A DNA stretch of 6,913 nt from Spirochaetaceae bacterium (GCA_031279895.1 JAITHR010000239.1:1-6913), one strand, 5' to 3'; positions 1-6,800 are shown, numbered from the stretch's first letter. The notes: generated by a model from the sequence alone, not told the origin. Program-made: numbers and translations.

Positions 1-366
1 ATCAGGCTGACCAACGAGCTTTACAAGTCATGCCTTGAGGGGGACGAGCAGGCGCGGGCGTCCTTTAAGGAAGTCATTCAAAGCACCGTGCAGTATATCA
101 AGTTTCATTTCGGCGCGGAGGAGCGGATTATGAGCAACGCCCAGTTCCCGGATTTCAAGGAACACAAGAAACAGCACGAGGGCTTTGTCAAAGAGGTAAT
201 CGAGGGTGCAAAGAAGTTTGAGGCCGGGCAAGCGGTTCCCTATGTGTTTGTCGACTTTCTTAAGAAATGGATACTTAACCATATCGCGGTAAGCGACAAG
301 CAGTACAGCGTGTTTATCCTTGCGCGGAAAAAGGCCGCCGCCGGCCAGTCTCCGACGGTTCCATAA
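1..366 (+). CDS. Bacteriohemerythrin, copy 1 (5' end cut by window)
   Basis: This is the C-terminal part of a hemerythrin-like di-iron protein; family members bind O2 (some also NO) at a carboxylate-bridged di-iron centre in a four-helix bundle in the cytoplasm. The frame is open from base 1. By alignment with the complete copies downstream, about 27 N-terminal residues, including the first ligand His, lie outside the window. Visible ligands are HFGAE (HxxxE), HKKQH (HxxxH) and HIAVSD (HxxxxD). The protein is clearly paralogous to the three genes that follow. Its C-terminus is odd: the last residues, GQSPTVP, are encoded by the dispersed hairpin repeat (about 349-366), and the stop TAA (364-366) sits inside the repeat. 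The other copies end in KKEG- or KRLG-type tails, so the repeat probably replaced the original end of the gene. The family call is secure from the motif spacing. Confidence 0.93.
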   Translation: MRLTNELYKSCLEGDEQARASFKEVIQSTVQYIKFHFGAEERIMSNAQFPDFKEHKKQHEGFVKEVIEGAKKFEAGQAVPYVFVDFLKKWILNHIAVSDKQYSVFILARKKAAAGQSPTVP

Positions 367-413
367 GTGTCATGCGGAGTGCGACAAAGCCGGCGGAGAC
401 AGCTTACCGGCGC
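358..413 (+). repeat. 56-nt direct repeat, copy 1
   Basis: Starts GTTCCATAAGTGTCATGCGG and ends in GCTTACCGGCGC. It matches 508-563 at 55 of 56 positions; the only difference is T368 versus C518. The two copies are exactly 150 nt apart. This copy overlaps the stop codon of hemerythrin copy 1. Confidence 0.9.
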
Positions 414-507
414 GGCCCGCCAGCGGCGGGAGGCACAAAAGCTTCCTGCGGAGCGCGGCAAAGCGGGCGTTGACCGCTTAGAGGCGCGGCGCGGGCAGCC
501 TCCGGCT

Positions 508-1053
<546 letters not shown>

Positions 1054-1068
1054 GGAAAGGAGTCTTTT

Positions 1069-1506
1069 ATGACGCACGAGCCTTTTGTTGAATGGGAGGA
1101 GCGGTATGCGGTGGGCATTCCGCTCATTGACGAACAGCACAAAGAGCTGCTTAAGCTCACCAACGAGCTGTACGAGGCGTGCCGCAAAGGGGACGCGGCA
1201 GCCGGATCGAACTTCAAGACCGCTATTCCCAGCGTGGTTGACTACGTGAAGCTCCACTTTACCACCGAGGAGCAGCTTATGGATCGGGTGAACTACCCGA
1301 AACTGGCGGGCCACAAGAAAGAGCATGAGAGCTTTATACTGAAAGTGCTTGAGGGGGTGAAGGAGTTCGAGAGCGGCAAGAACTTTGTTCCCAACGCCTT
1401 TGTCCGGTACCTGCGGGACTGGATACTGACCCACATCGCCCTGTCGGACAAGTATTACGCCGACTTCATTATGAAGCTCAAGAAAGAGGGGAACTTAAAC
1501 GGGTGA
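1069..1506 (+). CDS. Bacteriohemerythrin, copy 3
   Basis: Complete 145-aa bacteriohemerythrin with all ligands at the same positions as copy 2: H24 (IDEQH), H63/E67 (HFTTE), H82/H86 (HKKEH), H122/D127 (HIALSD). AAAGGAG at 1056-1062 lies 6 nt before ATG 1069. The stretch 1099-1123 is identical in DNA to 637-661 in copy 2, and 1390-1433 is identical to 1890-1933 in copy 4. This sharing of different blocks with different neighbours suggests gene conversion within the array. One local difference is that the segment equivalent to I-H-S-T-V in copies 2 and 4 reads I-P-S-V-V here; this His is not a di-iron ligand. The stop TGA (1504-1506) overlaps a GTG (1503) that begins an in-frame extension of copy 4, but the likelier start of copy 4 is further down. 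Confidence 0.95.
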   Translation: MTHEPFVEWEERYAVGIPLIDEQHKELLKLTNELYEACRKGDAAAGSNFKTAIPSVVDYVKLHFTTEEQLMDRVNYPKLAGHKKEHESFILKVLEGVKEFESGKNFVPNAFVRYLRDWILTHIALSDKYYADFIMKLKKEGNLNG

Positions 1507-1556
1507 GGCGGCGCGGGCTTACGGCCCGGTCAGTAGCAATACTTTTTAGAGAGAGA

Positions 1557-1563
1557 GGAGAGG
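1557..1563 (+). promoter_or_regulatory. Ribosome binding site of hemerythrin copy 4
   Basis: GGAGAGG in a purine-rich run, 5 nt before ATG 1569. It supports ATG 1569 over the upstream in-frame GTG at 1503. The 62-nt gap from copy 3 also holds a small CGGGC/GCCCG stem (1514-1528) with no adjacent T run, too weak to call a terminator. Confidence 0.7.
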
Positions 1564-1568
1564 ATCGT

Positions 1569-2012
1569 ATGCCGGAAGAAGCGTTTGTTGAATGGGATGA
1601 CCGGTACGCTATAGGCATTCCCGTCGTTGACGAGCAGCACAAGGAACTGCTCCGCCTGACCAACGAGCTGTATGAGGCCTGCCGCAAGGGGGATGAGGCG
1701 GCACGGGCGCGTTTTAAGGAGGCTGTCCACAGCACCGTTGATTACGTGAAGTTTCATTTCACCGCCGAGGAGAAAATCCTTGAGGGGGTGAAGTATCCGA
1801 AGATCGCCCAGCATAAAAAGGATCACGAGGGATTTGTGCGGCAGGTTTTTGAAGAGGTGCGGGCGTTTGAGGCCGGGAAGACCTTCGTACCCAACGCCTT
1901 TGTCCGGTACCTGCGGGACTGGATACTGACCCATATCGCTATGACCGACAGGGAATACGCCGAATACATTTTCAAGCTCAAAAAAGAGGGCGCCCTTAAT
2001 CTTGGGGTGTAA
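1569..2012 (+). CDS. Bacteriohemerythrin, copy 4
   Basis: Complete 147-aa bacteriohemerythrin. Ligands are H24 (VDEQH), H63/E67 (HFTAE), H82/H86 (HKKDH) and H122/D127 (HIAMTD), numbered as in copies 2 and 3. It is closest to copy 3: 44 consecutive nucleotides, 1890-1933, are identical to 1390-1433. The start ATG 1569 is fixed by its ribosome binding site and by alignment with the paralogues; GTG 1503 would add 22 residues without similarity. The stop TAA (2010-2012) is followed with no gap by a GC-rich hairpin of the repeat family. This is the last gene of the hemerythrin array; the next gene starts 220 nt downstream. Confidence 0.95.
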   Translation: MPEEAFVEWDDRYAIGIPVVDEQHKELLRLTNELYEACRKGDEAARARFKEAVHSTVDYVKFHFTAEEKILEGVKYPKIAQHKKDHEGFVRQVFEEVRAFEAGKTFVPNAFVRYLRDWILTHIAMTDREYAEYIFKLKKEGALNLGV

Positions 2013-2027
2013 CCCGCCGGCGGCGGG
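2013..2027 (+). repeat. Stop-abutting hairpin (module A)
   Basis: CCCGCC-GGC-GGCGGG, a 6-bp perfect stem with a 3-nt loop, begins at the base directly after the hemerythrin copy 4 stop. The 22 nt from that TAA onward (2010-2031) are identical to 5736-5757, at the end of the TerY-C-like gene. There is no T run, so it is not a standard intrinsic terminator; it may protect the mRNA 3' end. Confidence 0.75.
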
Positions 2028-2215
2028 AGGCACAAAAACTTCCTGCGGAGCGCGGCCCGCCGGCGGCGGAGGCACAAAGCTTCCTGCGGAGCGCGGCAAA
2101 GCGGTTGTTGACTGCTTACAGAGGCGCGTGGCGCAAAGCGGACGCTGACTGCTTACAGGCGCGGGGCAAGAGGCTTTTGAAACCGCCGGAGGCGGGCCGG
2201 AGGCGGTAAGAAACT
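2013..2215 (+). repeat. Composite intergenic repeat block 2
   Basis: A near-tandem pair of 43-nt and 41-nt units (2013-2055 and 2056-2096) matches 416-458 in block 1. Two module B copies follow at 2097-2118 and 2134-2155, each with an AAGCGG/CTGCTT stem containing one G-T (G-U in RNA) pair. A hairpin CCGCC-GGA-GGCGG lies at 2183-2195. No gene is visible in the 220 nt before the kinase. I found no good sigma70 promoter for the kinase cassette here, and the Shine-Dalgarno before ATG 2233 is weak (AGAGAG around 2223-2228). Confidence 0.85.
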
Positions 2216-2232
2216 AAGTAACAGAGAGCATT

Positions 2233-3546
2233 ATGAGAACGTTTAAGAAAGGCGATACCATAACCCTGGCTGACGGGGGGCGGGCGGAGATTGTACGAAA
2301 GATCGGGGAGGGCGGCCAGGGTATTGTCTATGAAGTTACGATAGAGGAGAACCGGTACGCCCTCAAATGGTATACCTGCCGGTTTAAAAAACAAGACGAC
2401 TTCTGGGAAAATCTGCGGGCGAATATCGAGATGGGCTCTCCTGACGGGAAGTTCCTGTGGCCCCTGCGCCTCACCGAACAGGAAGAGGACAGCTTCGGCT
2501 ACATTATGGACCTCCGCCCCCCGGAGTTTTCGGACTTCTCGGACATCCTTAACAACAGGGTTAAATTCTCCTCTACCGAAATGGTGATAAAGTCCGCCCT
2601 TAATATCGTGAACGGGTTTCGGGCGTTACACCGGAAGGGCCTGAGCTATCAGGACCTGAACGACGGGAACTTCTTTATTAACGAGAAAACCGGCGACGTG
2701 CTTATCTGCGACAACGACAACGTTACCCCTGGAGACAAGAAAAACAGCGGCAACGTGGGGGGGAAGCCGGGGTACATGGCGCCGGAAGTCTTTCGCGGGG
2801 ATGCCCACCCCAACTCCCTCACGGACTTCCACTCCCTCGCGGTCATCCTCTTTAAGCTCTTTCTCCGGCACGACCCGCTCTGGGGCGCGGCGCACGAGAA
2901 AACCCCCTGCATCACCGAAGAGCGGGAAATGGAACTGTACGGCACCCGTCCGGTGTTTATCTTTGATCCGAACGACGATTCCAACCGCCCGATTAACGGC
3001 ATCCATCCCAATCCCATTAAGCTCTGGCCCCGCTACCCCGCATTCTTTCAGGACGCTTTTATCCAGTCCTTCGTGCGGGGCCTCAAAGACCCGAACGCCC
3101 GCCTTCCCGATAACGAGTGGCAGAAGATACTGATACGCCTGCGGGACGAGGCGATTTCCTGCCCCTTCTGCCGTCGGGACTGGTCTATCAATAAACTGAG
3201 CGAGAACACGGCGATCTCCTGCGCCTGCGGGCGTTCCTACAGCCCGCCGCTTCGACTGCTTTTAGACAAACACGCGGTCCCCCTGTTTCCGGGGAAAAAA
3301 CTCTACGCCTGCCACACGACCGAAGGCAGCGACGACTATAACACCGTTACCGGCGAAGTGATTATGAACAAGAACAATCCGGCCCTCTGGGGCATTAAAA
3401 ACCTTTCCCGGACCTCCTGGGAAATGATAACCGCCGGAGGCGGGCGCAAGCCCATTGACAGCGGTTCCGTCGTGCCTATCGGAACCGGCGTATCCGTGGC
3501 GTTTGAAGAAGAGCGCGTCGGCGCCATGTCCCAAGCCGGCGCATAA
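2233..3546 (+). CDS. Ser/Thr-type protein kinase of TerY-P triad with C-terminal zinc ribbon
   Basis: This 437-aa protein is a predicted cytoplasmic eukaryotic-like kinase. The glycine loop is G25-E-G-G-Q-G30 and the ATP-binding lysine is K45 (ALKW). The catalytic loop reads YQDLNDGN, with D141 as base and N146 for metal; the usual HRD Arg and following Lys are replaced. The DFG position reads D160-N-D-N, and the APE motif is at 183-185. From memory of the family, DLxxGN and DNDN are typical of kinases paired with TerY-like vWA and PP2C proteins, so the enzyme is probably active. After the kinase fold comes a zinc ribbon, C310-x2-C313-x16-C330-x-C332, then a beta-rich tail (about 340-430) that may be FHA-like. 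There is no transmembrane helix. The vWA gene starts 22 nt downstream. A repeat-family hairpin (3431-3443) lies inside the coding region at about residues 400-404 (AGGGR). Confidence 0.88.
   Translation: MRTFKKGDTITLADGGRAEIVRKIGEGGQGIVYEVTIEENRYALKWYTCRFKKQDDFWENLRANIEMGSPDGKFLWPLRLTEQEEDSFGYIMDLRPPEFSDFSDILNNRVKFSSTEMVIKSALNIVNGFRALHRKGLSYQDLNDGNFFINEKTGDVLICDNDNVTPGDKKNSGNVGGKPGYMAPEVFRGDAHPNSLTDFHSLAVILFKLFLRHDPLWGAAHEKTPCITEEREMELYGTRPVFIFDPNDDSNRPINGIHPNPIKLWPRYPAFFQDAFIQSFVRGLKDPNARLPDNEWQKILIRLRDEAISCPFCRRDWSINKLSENTAISCACGRSYSPPLRLLLDKHAVPLFPGKKLYACHTTEGSDDYNTVTGEVIMNKNNPALWGIKNLSRTSWEMITAGGGRKPIDSGSVVPIGTGVSVAFEEERVGAMSQAGA
3431..3443 (+). repeat. Repeat-family hairpin inside the kinase gene
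   Basis: CCGCC-GGA-GGCGG, a 5-bp stem with a 3-nt loop. The 17 nt 3429-3445 match 2181-2197 in intergenic block 2 exactly. It is the only module A hairpin I found well inside a reading frame, and it is read as T-A-G-G-G-R. It may be coincidence in GC-rich DNA or an insertion of the element. Confidence 0.5.
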
Positions 3547-3557
3547 GGGCGTCGTAT

Positions 3558-3563
3558 AAGGAG
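3558..3563 (+). promoter_or_regulatory. Ribosome binding site of vWA gene
   Basis: AAGGAG, 5 nt before ATG 3569. It excludes the in-frame GTG at 3563, whose first base overlaps this site. Confidence 0.8.
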
Positions 3564-3568
3564 TGTAT

Positions 3569-4300
3569 ATGAGTGACGAGATGTTTGGCGATGTGCAGGG
3601 TATTGTCCGAAGGCAAATGGTACTGTTTCTGTTAATCGACACCTCCGGCAGCATGGAAGGAGAGAAAATAGGCATTGTAAACAATACCGTTCGGGAGGTG
3701 CTGCCGGAGCTGCGGGGCATAGGCGGCGCGGACGTTGACTTGAAAATAGCGGCCCTGTCGTTTTCATCAGGCTGCAAGTGGCTCTACGCCGAGCCGGTTT
3801 CGGTTGACACGTTCCAATGGAACAACATGGAGGCCGAAGGGGTAACTGATTTGGGCGCCGCGCTGCGGGAACTTAACACGAAGATGGCCAAAGATATGTT
3901 CCTCAAAGCGCCTTCCGCGTCAGTAGCGCCGGCTCTCTTTCTCCTTTCCGACGGCCAGCCCACGGATGATTACGACGGGGGCCTCGAAGCCCTGCGGAAG
4001 AATAACTGGTACAAGTACGCCATCCGGGTCGCGGTGGCCATCGGCGGGGACGACGCGGATAAAGAGGCGCTTGCGAAATTTACCGGCAATAAAGAGGCGG
4101 TTATCACGGTTCACACACCGGAGGCGCTACGGAAATGGATACGTTTTATCACCGTAACCTCCACCCAGATAGGAACCAAAAGCCAGCCCCTGCAAGACGG
4201 GCAGATAGAAACCAAACAAAACCAGATGACCGAGGCTATCCAGCAGCAGACCGATCAGGACATGATTGATTCGGCTTCCACCGACGCCGGCTCATGGTAG
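3569..4300 (+). CDS. TerY-like von Willebrand factor A domain protein
   Basis: A 243-aa vWA protein, the scaffold or metal-binding member of the TerY-P triad. The MIDAS metal site is complete: D24-T-S26-G-S28 after the first beta strand (VLFLLIDTSGSM), T93 (GVTDLG) and D128 (LLSDGQPTDD). The N-terminus, with the vWA fold starting almost at once, resembles TerY. The protein ends about 50 residues after the vWA core in a Gln/Thr/Ser-rich, probably disordered tail (about 200-243). It lacks the cysteine-rich TerY-C domain that some homologues carry at their C-terminus; such a domain is encoded alone at 5373-5738. No signal peptide is visible, so it should be cytoplasmic. By analogy with the triad, it may bind divalent metal and bring the kinase and phosphatase to shared targets. 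It follows the kinase by 22 nt. Confidence 0.88.
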   Translation: MSDEMFGDVQGIVRRQMVLFLLIDTSGSMEGEKIGIVNNTVREVLPELRGIGGADVDLKIAALSFSSGCKWLYAEPVSVDTFQWNNMEAEGVTDLGAALRELNTKMAKDMFLKAPSASVAPALFLLSDGQPTDDYDGGLEALRKNNWYKYAIRVAVAIGGDDADKEALAKFTGNKEAVITVHTPEALRKWIRFITVTSTQIGTKSQPLQDGQIETKQNQMTEAIQQQTDQDMIDSASTDAGSW

Positions 4301-4320
4301 CTCTTTTCTATAAGCTTCCC

Positions 4321-4410
4321 AATACCGCGGCAAAGCGGACTATACCTGCTTAGAGTCGCGTATCAAGAAGGTTATGAAACCGTCGGAGACGGGCCGACGG
4401 CTGCGGAGGC
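4321..4410 (+). repeat. Composite intergenic repeat block 3
   Basis: This block interrupts the kinase-vWA-phosphatase cassette. In order it holds the segment ATACCGCGGCAAAGCGG, a module B copy (4331-4352, AAGCGG/CTGCTT), the segment GTTATGAAA, a hairpin CCGTC-GGA-GACGG (4380-4392), and GGCTGCGGAGGCTG. The same module order is found at 5787-5905. A purine-rich run (about 4416-4437) after the block supplies the ribosome binding site of the phosphatase gene. Confidence 0.8.
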
Positions 4411-4437
4411 TGTGCGGAGAGGGAGAGGGAGGGGAAA

Positions 4438-5304
4438 ATGTTTACCGGATTTAAGGCCATAGCGCCGGGGTTCAGCCACAGCCAGACGTGCCAGGACGCG
4501 GCTGAAGCGGTGGTACTGGAGCGCGTGGGCATCGCGCTGGTGGCGGACGGACACGGGAGCCGGCGCCACTTTCGGAGCGAGCTGGGCGCGCGCTTCGCCG
4601 TGGAAGTGGCAAAATGCGCCATAACCCAATTTATCGAGATGACCGAAGGGCGGAACAGCGGCTTTTGGGACGGAAGCGCCGAAACCGGCGGGGGCCTCAA
4701 AAAAGCCGACGAATACATACGCCAGCTTAAAAGCAACATTATTTACCGCTGGCGGGAAGCGGTTCTGCGGGACCTAAACGAGCGTGCCTTTACCGAAGAA
4801 GAGCGGGATATATGCGCGGACCATCATATCAACCCCGACGCGGAGGACAAAAACGACTTGGTGGCGGTGTACGGCTCCACCCTGTTGGGCGCGGTGATTA
4901 CCGAGCGGTTCTGGTTCGCCATTCAGATCGGGGACGGCGCCTGCCTCATCATCACGGAAGAGGGGAACGCCGAGGCCGGCATTGCCAAAGACGCGCACCT
5001 TGAGTTCGGACACACCACGTCCCTTTGCAGCCTTGACGCGCTCGTCAGTTTCCGGCATCGCTTCGGGGACATCCCTATTGTGGGGATTACGGTGGCAAGC
5101 GACGGGGTTACGGACTCTTTCATACCGGAAAAATACAAGGACTTTACCATGCGCCTCCTTAGGCGTTTCGTGGATAATCCCGATCAGGCGGAGCGGAGCC
5201 TGCGGGACTTTCTGCCCAAACTCTCCGAGCGCGGCAGTAACGACGACGTGTCCATTGCCGGCGTGTTTGATCTTTCCAAGGGGAAGGCGGCGCTGGAGAG
5301 ATAG
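4438..5304 (+). CDS. PP2C-family protein phosphatase of TerY-P triad
   Basis: This 288-aa protein is a predicted metal-dependent Ser/Thr phosphatase that should oppose the kinase at 2233-3546. All key PP2C motifs are present: Q19-D20 near the N-terminus, D37-G-H-G40, G146-S-T, the metal-binding D166 in GDG, S221-D222-G with D226, and N268-D269-D270 near the C-terminus. The length is normal for a one-domain PP2C, with an inserted helical segment (about 60-140) between the second and third motifs. There is no membrane helix or sensor domain. GGAGG at 4428-4432 lies 5 nt before ATG 4438. The gene lies 137 nt after the vWA gene, across repeat block 3, and 68 nt before the TerY-C-like gene, all in the same direction. 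The N-terminal pattern G-F-S-H-S-x-x-C-Q-D resembles phosphatases of TerY neighbourhoods as I remember them. Confidence 0.9.
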   Translation: MFTGFKAIAPGFSHSQTCQDAAEAVVLERVGIALVADGHGSRRHFRSELGARFAVEVAKCAITQFIEMTEGRNSGFWDGSAETGGGLKKADEYIRQLKSNIIYRWREAVLRDLNERAFTEEERDICADHHINPDAEDKNDLVAVYGSTLLGAVITERFWFAIQIGDGACLIITEEGNAEAGIAKDAHLEFGHTTSLCSLDALVSFRHRFGDIPIVGITVASDGVTDSFIPEKYKDFTMRLLRRFVDNPDQAERSLRDFLPKLSERGSNDDVSIAGVFDLSKGKAALER

Positions 5305-5372
5305 CCGGCGGGTTCCCCGAAGGTTCACGGCGTCCTGCCGGTCATTATAACAAGAAAAAGGAGCGTACCCTC

Positions 5373-5738
5373 ATGGGGTTGGACATAGAGGCACAGGTTA
5401 TTCTCTGTAAATGCGCCAAACAGCACACGTTCGGGATTCGGGTGGAAAAGCGCGGCGGCGACTGGTATAGGACGTGGGCGTTTAAGATAGACGAGAAGCG
5501 GGCGAAGCGGGAGGGGTTTGACCGGCTGAACATTCAGGGGAGCATGAACATAGACGAGGCGTATCCGGGGTGTCCCTACTGCGGGTCCAAAGGGTTTTTC
5601 CAATGCGAGTGCGGCAAAATAAACTGTTTCAAAGAAAATGAGGCGGACAATCAGTGGGACGTTACCTGTAATTGGTGCGGGCGGCGCCTTACGGTGCAAG
5701 TGGCCAGTTCTTTCAATATGAAAGCCGGCGGCTCCTAA
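5373..5738 (+). CDS. Stand-alone TerY-C-type metal-binding domain protein
   Basis: A small 121-aa cysteine-rich protein. Candidate metal ligands fall in groups: C12/C14 with H18, C67-x2-C70 (YPGCPYCG), C78-x-C80 with C85 (CECGKINC), and C99-x2-C102 (CNWCG). The core with TWAFKI, REGFD, YPGCPYCG, CECGK and CNWCG matches my memory of the TerY-C domain, which in many genomes is fused to the C-terminus of the vWA protein. Here it is a separate gene at the end of the cassette. AAGGAG (5358-5363) lies 9 nt before ATG 5373. It probably binds one or two zinc ions and may join the vWA protein as a split subunit. The stop TAA (5736-5738) is followed directly by a repeat hairpin. The domain assignment is from memory of the motif pattern, not a search. 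Confidence 0.78.
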   Translation: MGLDIEAQVILCKCAKQHTFGIRVEKRGGDWYRTWAFKIDEKRAKREGFDRLNIQGSMNIDEAYPGCPYCGSKGFFQCECGKINCFKENEADNQWDVTCNWCGRRLTVQVASSFNMKAGGS

Positions 5739-5753
5739 CCCGCCGGCGGCGGG
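5739..5753 (+). repeat. Stop-abutting hairpin (module A)
   Basis: CCCGCC-GGC-GGCGGG starts at the base after the TerY-C-like gene's stop, exactly as at 2013 after hemerythrin copy 4. No T run follows. It may act as a 3'-end RNA structure; a standard terminator is not supported. Confidence 0.75.
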
Positions 5754-5756
5754 AGG

Positions 5757-5905
5757 CCCGTCTCCGACGGTTCCATAAGCGTCGTGATACCGCGGCAAAG
5801 CGGGCGGAGACTGTATAGGTCGCGGCGTGGGAAGCGGGCGTTGATTGCTTAGGAGTACGAGCCGGAGGCTTTGAAGCCGTCGGAGACGGGCCGGAGGCTG
5901 CGGAG
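5757..5905 (+). repeat. Left arm of inverted repeat flanking the lipoprotein gene
   Basis: 5757-5800 matches the reverse complement of 6693-6736 at 43 of 44 positions. 5839-5875 matches the reverse complement of 6652-6688 at 36 of 37. Between these blocks the left arm carries 38 nt (5801-5838) where the right arm has only 4. The extra sequence is bounded by two AAGCGGGCG-like segments, so slippage or recombination between module B copies could have caused the difference. Confidence 0.85.
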
Positions 5906-5917
5906 GCTGCGGAACCG

Positions 5918-6571
5918 TCAGGGACGGCCTTTGATAAGGAATTCGGTGATTTTGGTGCGGGCTTCCAAGGCGCCTTCAGGGGTTACGGGCCCGGCTTCCC
6001 GTAAAAAATAGTTTATCTCGTCGCTTTCCGCGGCGGCCTGCGCGGTAATGCCCTTAAACAGGCGGGAATAATACCTCGACGCCTTCTTGTTGGGGTCTTG
6101 GCCGTAGTACAAACCCGCGATTTTCGTAAAATCGTCAGTGTATTTATACATTCTGACGAAATCCCCGGCGGCATTAAAGATATACAGATACGCGGTTATC
6201 GAAAAATCCCTGAGATCCGTAGGCGCGCCGAACAAAGAACCGGTAAACAACGTTATGCCGTTGATAAACCCGATAATAAAGAAATTCGGCGCCCAGTCAT
6301 AAGACGAGGTTACTTTCACCGCGTAATACCCGTAGTCGTCCCCGCTCCGGTTCAAAAAGCCGGAGTGCTCCATCACCTGCAATCCCATGTCGTAAAAAGT
6401 TACCTCATGGGCGCAGTTTTTAAGGGGAAGGATGGCGGACCGGTCGGTTTTATCAAGCGCCACTGCCAGCCTGTTCTCGTTAATCGACGACACGCAGCCG
6501 GTCAGAGCCCCCGCAAGAAGAGCCGCGCAGAGCATCTTCAATCGCTTTTTCCCTTTTTCCCTTTTCTCCAT
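5918..6571 (-). CDS. Predicted lipoprotein of unknown function
   Basis: A 217-aa protein with a signal peptide and lipobox. A basic N-terminus (MEKREKGKKRLK) precedes a short hydrophobic stretch ending L23-T-G-C26, so signal peptidase II should cleave before C26 and the protein should be lipid-anchored. The mature part contains an aromatic- and Gly-rich hydrophobic segment (about 97-115, from NFFIIGF to SLFG) that may be an amphipathic or membrane-associated stretch, then mixed helix and strand sequence. I do not recognise the family. I chose ATG 6571 because GGAGGA (6581-6586) lies 9 nt upstream and the signal peptide then has a normal length; an in-frame start at 6637 would add 22 residues and would place the start upstream of the predicted -10 box. 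The last residues (KGRP) and stop are encoded by a repeat hairpin (5915-5927). The gene converges on the TerY-C-like gene and is flanked by inverted repeats. Confidence 0.85.
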   Translation of the reverse strand: MEKREKGKKRLKMLCAALLAGALTGCVSSINENRLAVALDKTDRSAILPLKNCAHEVTFYDMGLQVMEHSGFLNRSGDDYGYYAVKVTSSYDWAPNFFIIGFINGITLFTGSLFGAPTDLRDFSITAYLYIFNAAGDFVRMYKYTDDFTKIAGLYYGQDPNKKASRYYSRLFKGITAQAAAESDEINYFLREAGPVTPEGALEARTKITEFLIKGRP

Positions 6572-6580
6572 TTTGCCACA

Positions 6581-6586
6581 TCCTCC
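6581..6586 (-). promoter_or_regulatory. Ribosome binding site of lipoprotein gene
   Basis: GGAGGA on the - strand, 9 nt before the ATG at 6571. It decides this start over the upstream in-frame one. Confidence 0.75.
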
Positions 6587-6608
6587 ATAACGCCCGGTAT
6601 TTTTGAGT

Positions 6609-6637
6609 ATTGTGGCACCGCCGCGCCCGCCTGTCAA
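6609..6637 (-). promoter_or_regulatory. Sigma70-like promoter for the lipoprotein gene
   Basis: Read on the - strand, TTGACA (6637-6632), a 17-nt spacer and CACAAT (6614-6609). The -35 is a perfect consensus and the -10 matches at 4 of 6 positions, including the key A2 and T6. Transcription would start near 6602, about 30 nt before the ATG. The TT of the -35 box also forms the outer pair of the repeat hairpin 6636-6652, so the promoter is built at the repeat edge. Confidence 0.6.
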
Positions 6638-6736
6638 CAGCCTCCGGCTGTTTCAAAGCCTCCGGCTCGTACTCCTCAGCAATCAACGACTACTTTGCCG
6701 CGGTATCAGGACGCTTATGGAACCGTCGGAGACGGG
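6638..6736 (-). repeat. Right arm of inverted repeat flanking the lipoprotein gene
   Basis: Reverse-complement copy of 5757-5905 in the same module order. It contains hairpins at 6636-6652 (AACAGCC/GGCTGTT, loop TCC, 7 bp), 6657-6667 (AGCC/GGCT, loop TCC) and 6723-6735 (CCGTC/GACGG, loop GGA), and an inverted module B copy at 6676-6697. Confidence 0.85.
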
Positions 6737-6800
6737 CCGCCGGCTCCTACTCCTAAGCAGTCAACGCCTGTTTAGGGCGCGGCGTGGGAAGCGGACAGGC
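6737..6800. repeat. Further repeat modules beyond the right arm
   Basis: An inverted module B copy (6754-6774, TAAGCAG...CTGTTTA) is followed by GGGCGCGGCGTGGGAAGCGG, which resembles 5820-5837. So 6572-6800 holds the lipoprotein promoter and repeats and no gene that I can support. Confidence 0.65.

Larger units (their letters stand above)
5739..5929 (+). repeat. Composite repeat block 4 in a convergent gap
   Basis: Small hairpins lie at 5739-5753, 5758-5770 (CCGTC/GACGG, loop TCC), 5860-5870 (AGCC/GGCT, loop GGA), 5877-5889 (CCGTC/GACGG, loop GGA) and 5915-5927 (CCGTC/GACGG, loop AGG). Module B copies lie at 5796-5817 (diverged) and 5831-5851. The block fills the gap between the convergent TerY-C-like and lipoprotein genes, and its last hairpin encodes the final residues and stop of the lipoprotein. 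The hairpins could form in transcripts from either side. Confidence 0.85.

Noticed and set aside
1503..1568. GTG start for hemerythrin copy 4 overlapping the copy 3 stop
   Set aside because: The added 22 residues have no counterpart in paralogues, and a strong ribosome binding site sits at 1557-1563 before ATG 1569.
2100..2232. Sigma70 promoter for the kinase cassette, from TTGACT at 2108 or TTGAAA at 2177
   Set aside because: No acceptable -10 hexamer lies 16-18 nt downstream of either.
2233..3546. Pseudokinase because HRD and DFG are changed
   Set aside because: The ATP lysine, catalytic Asp141, Asn146 and the first Asp of the DFG position (D160) are all present, and the changes look typical of kinases in TerY-P neighbourhoods.
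5739..5917. Intrinsic terminator between the convergent genes
   Set aside because: Several GC-rich stems are present, but none is followed by a T run on either strand, so a standard Rho-independent terminator is not supported.
6098..6775. + strand open frame of 225 codons across the lipoprotein gene
   Set aside because: The opposite strand has a clear signal peptide with lipobox, a ribosome binding site and a promoter. The + frame has low-complexity basic composition and runs on into the repeats.
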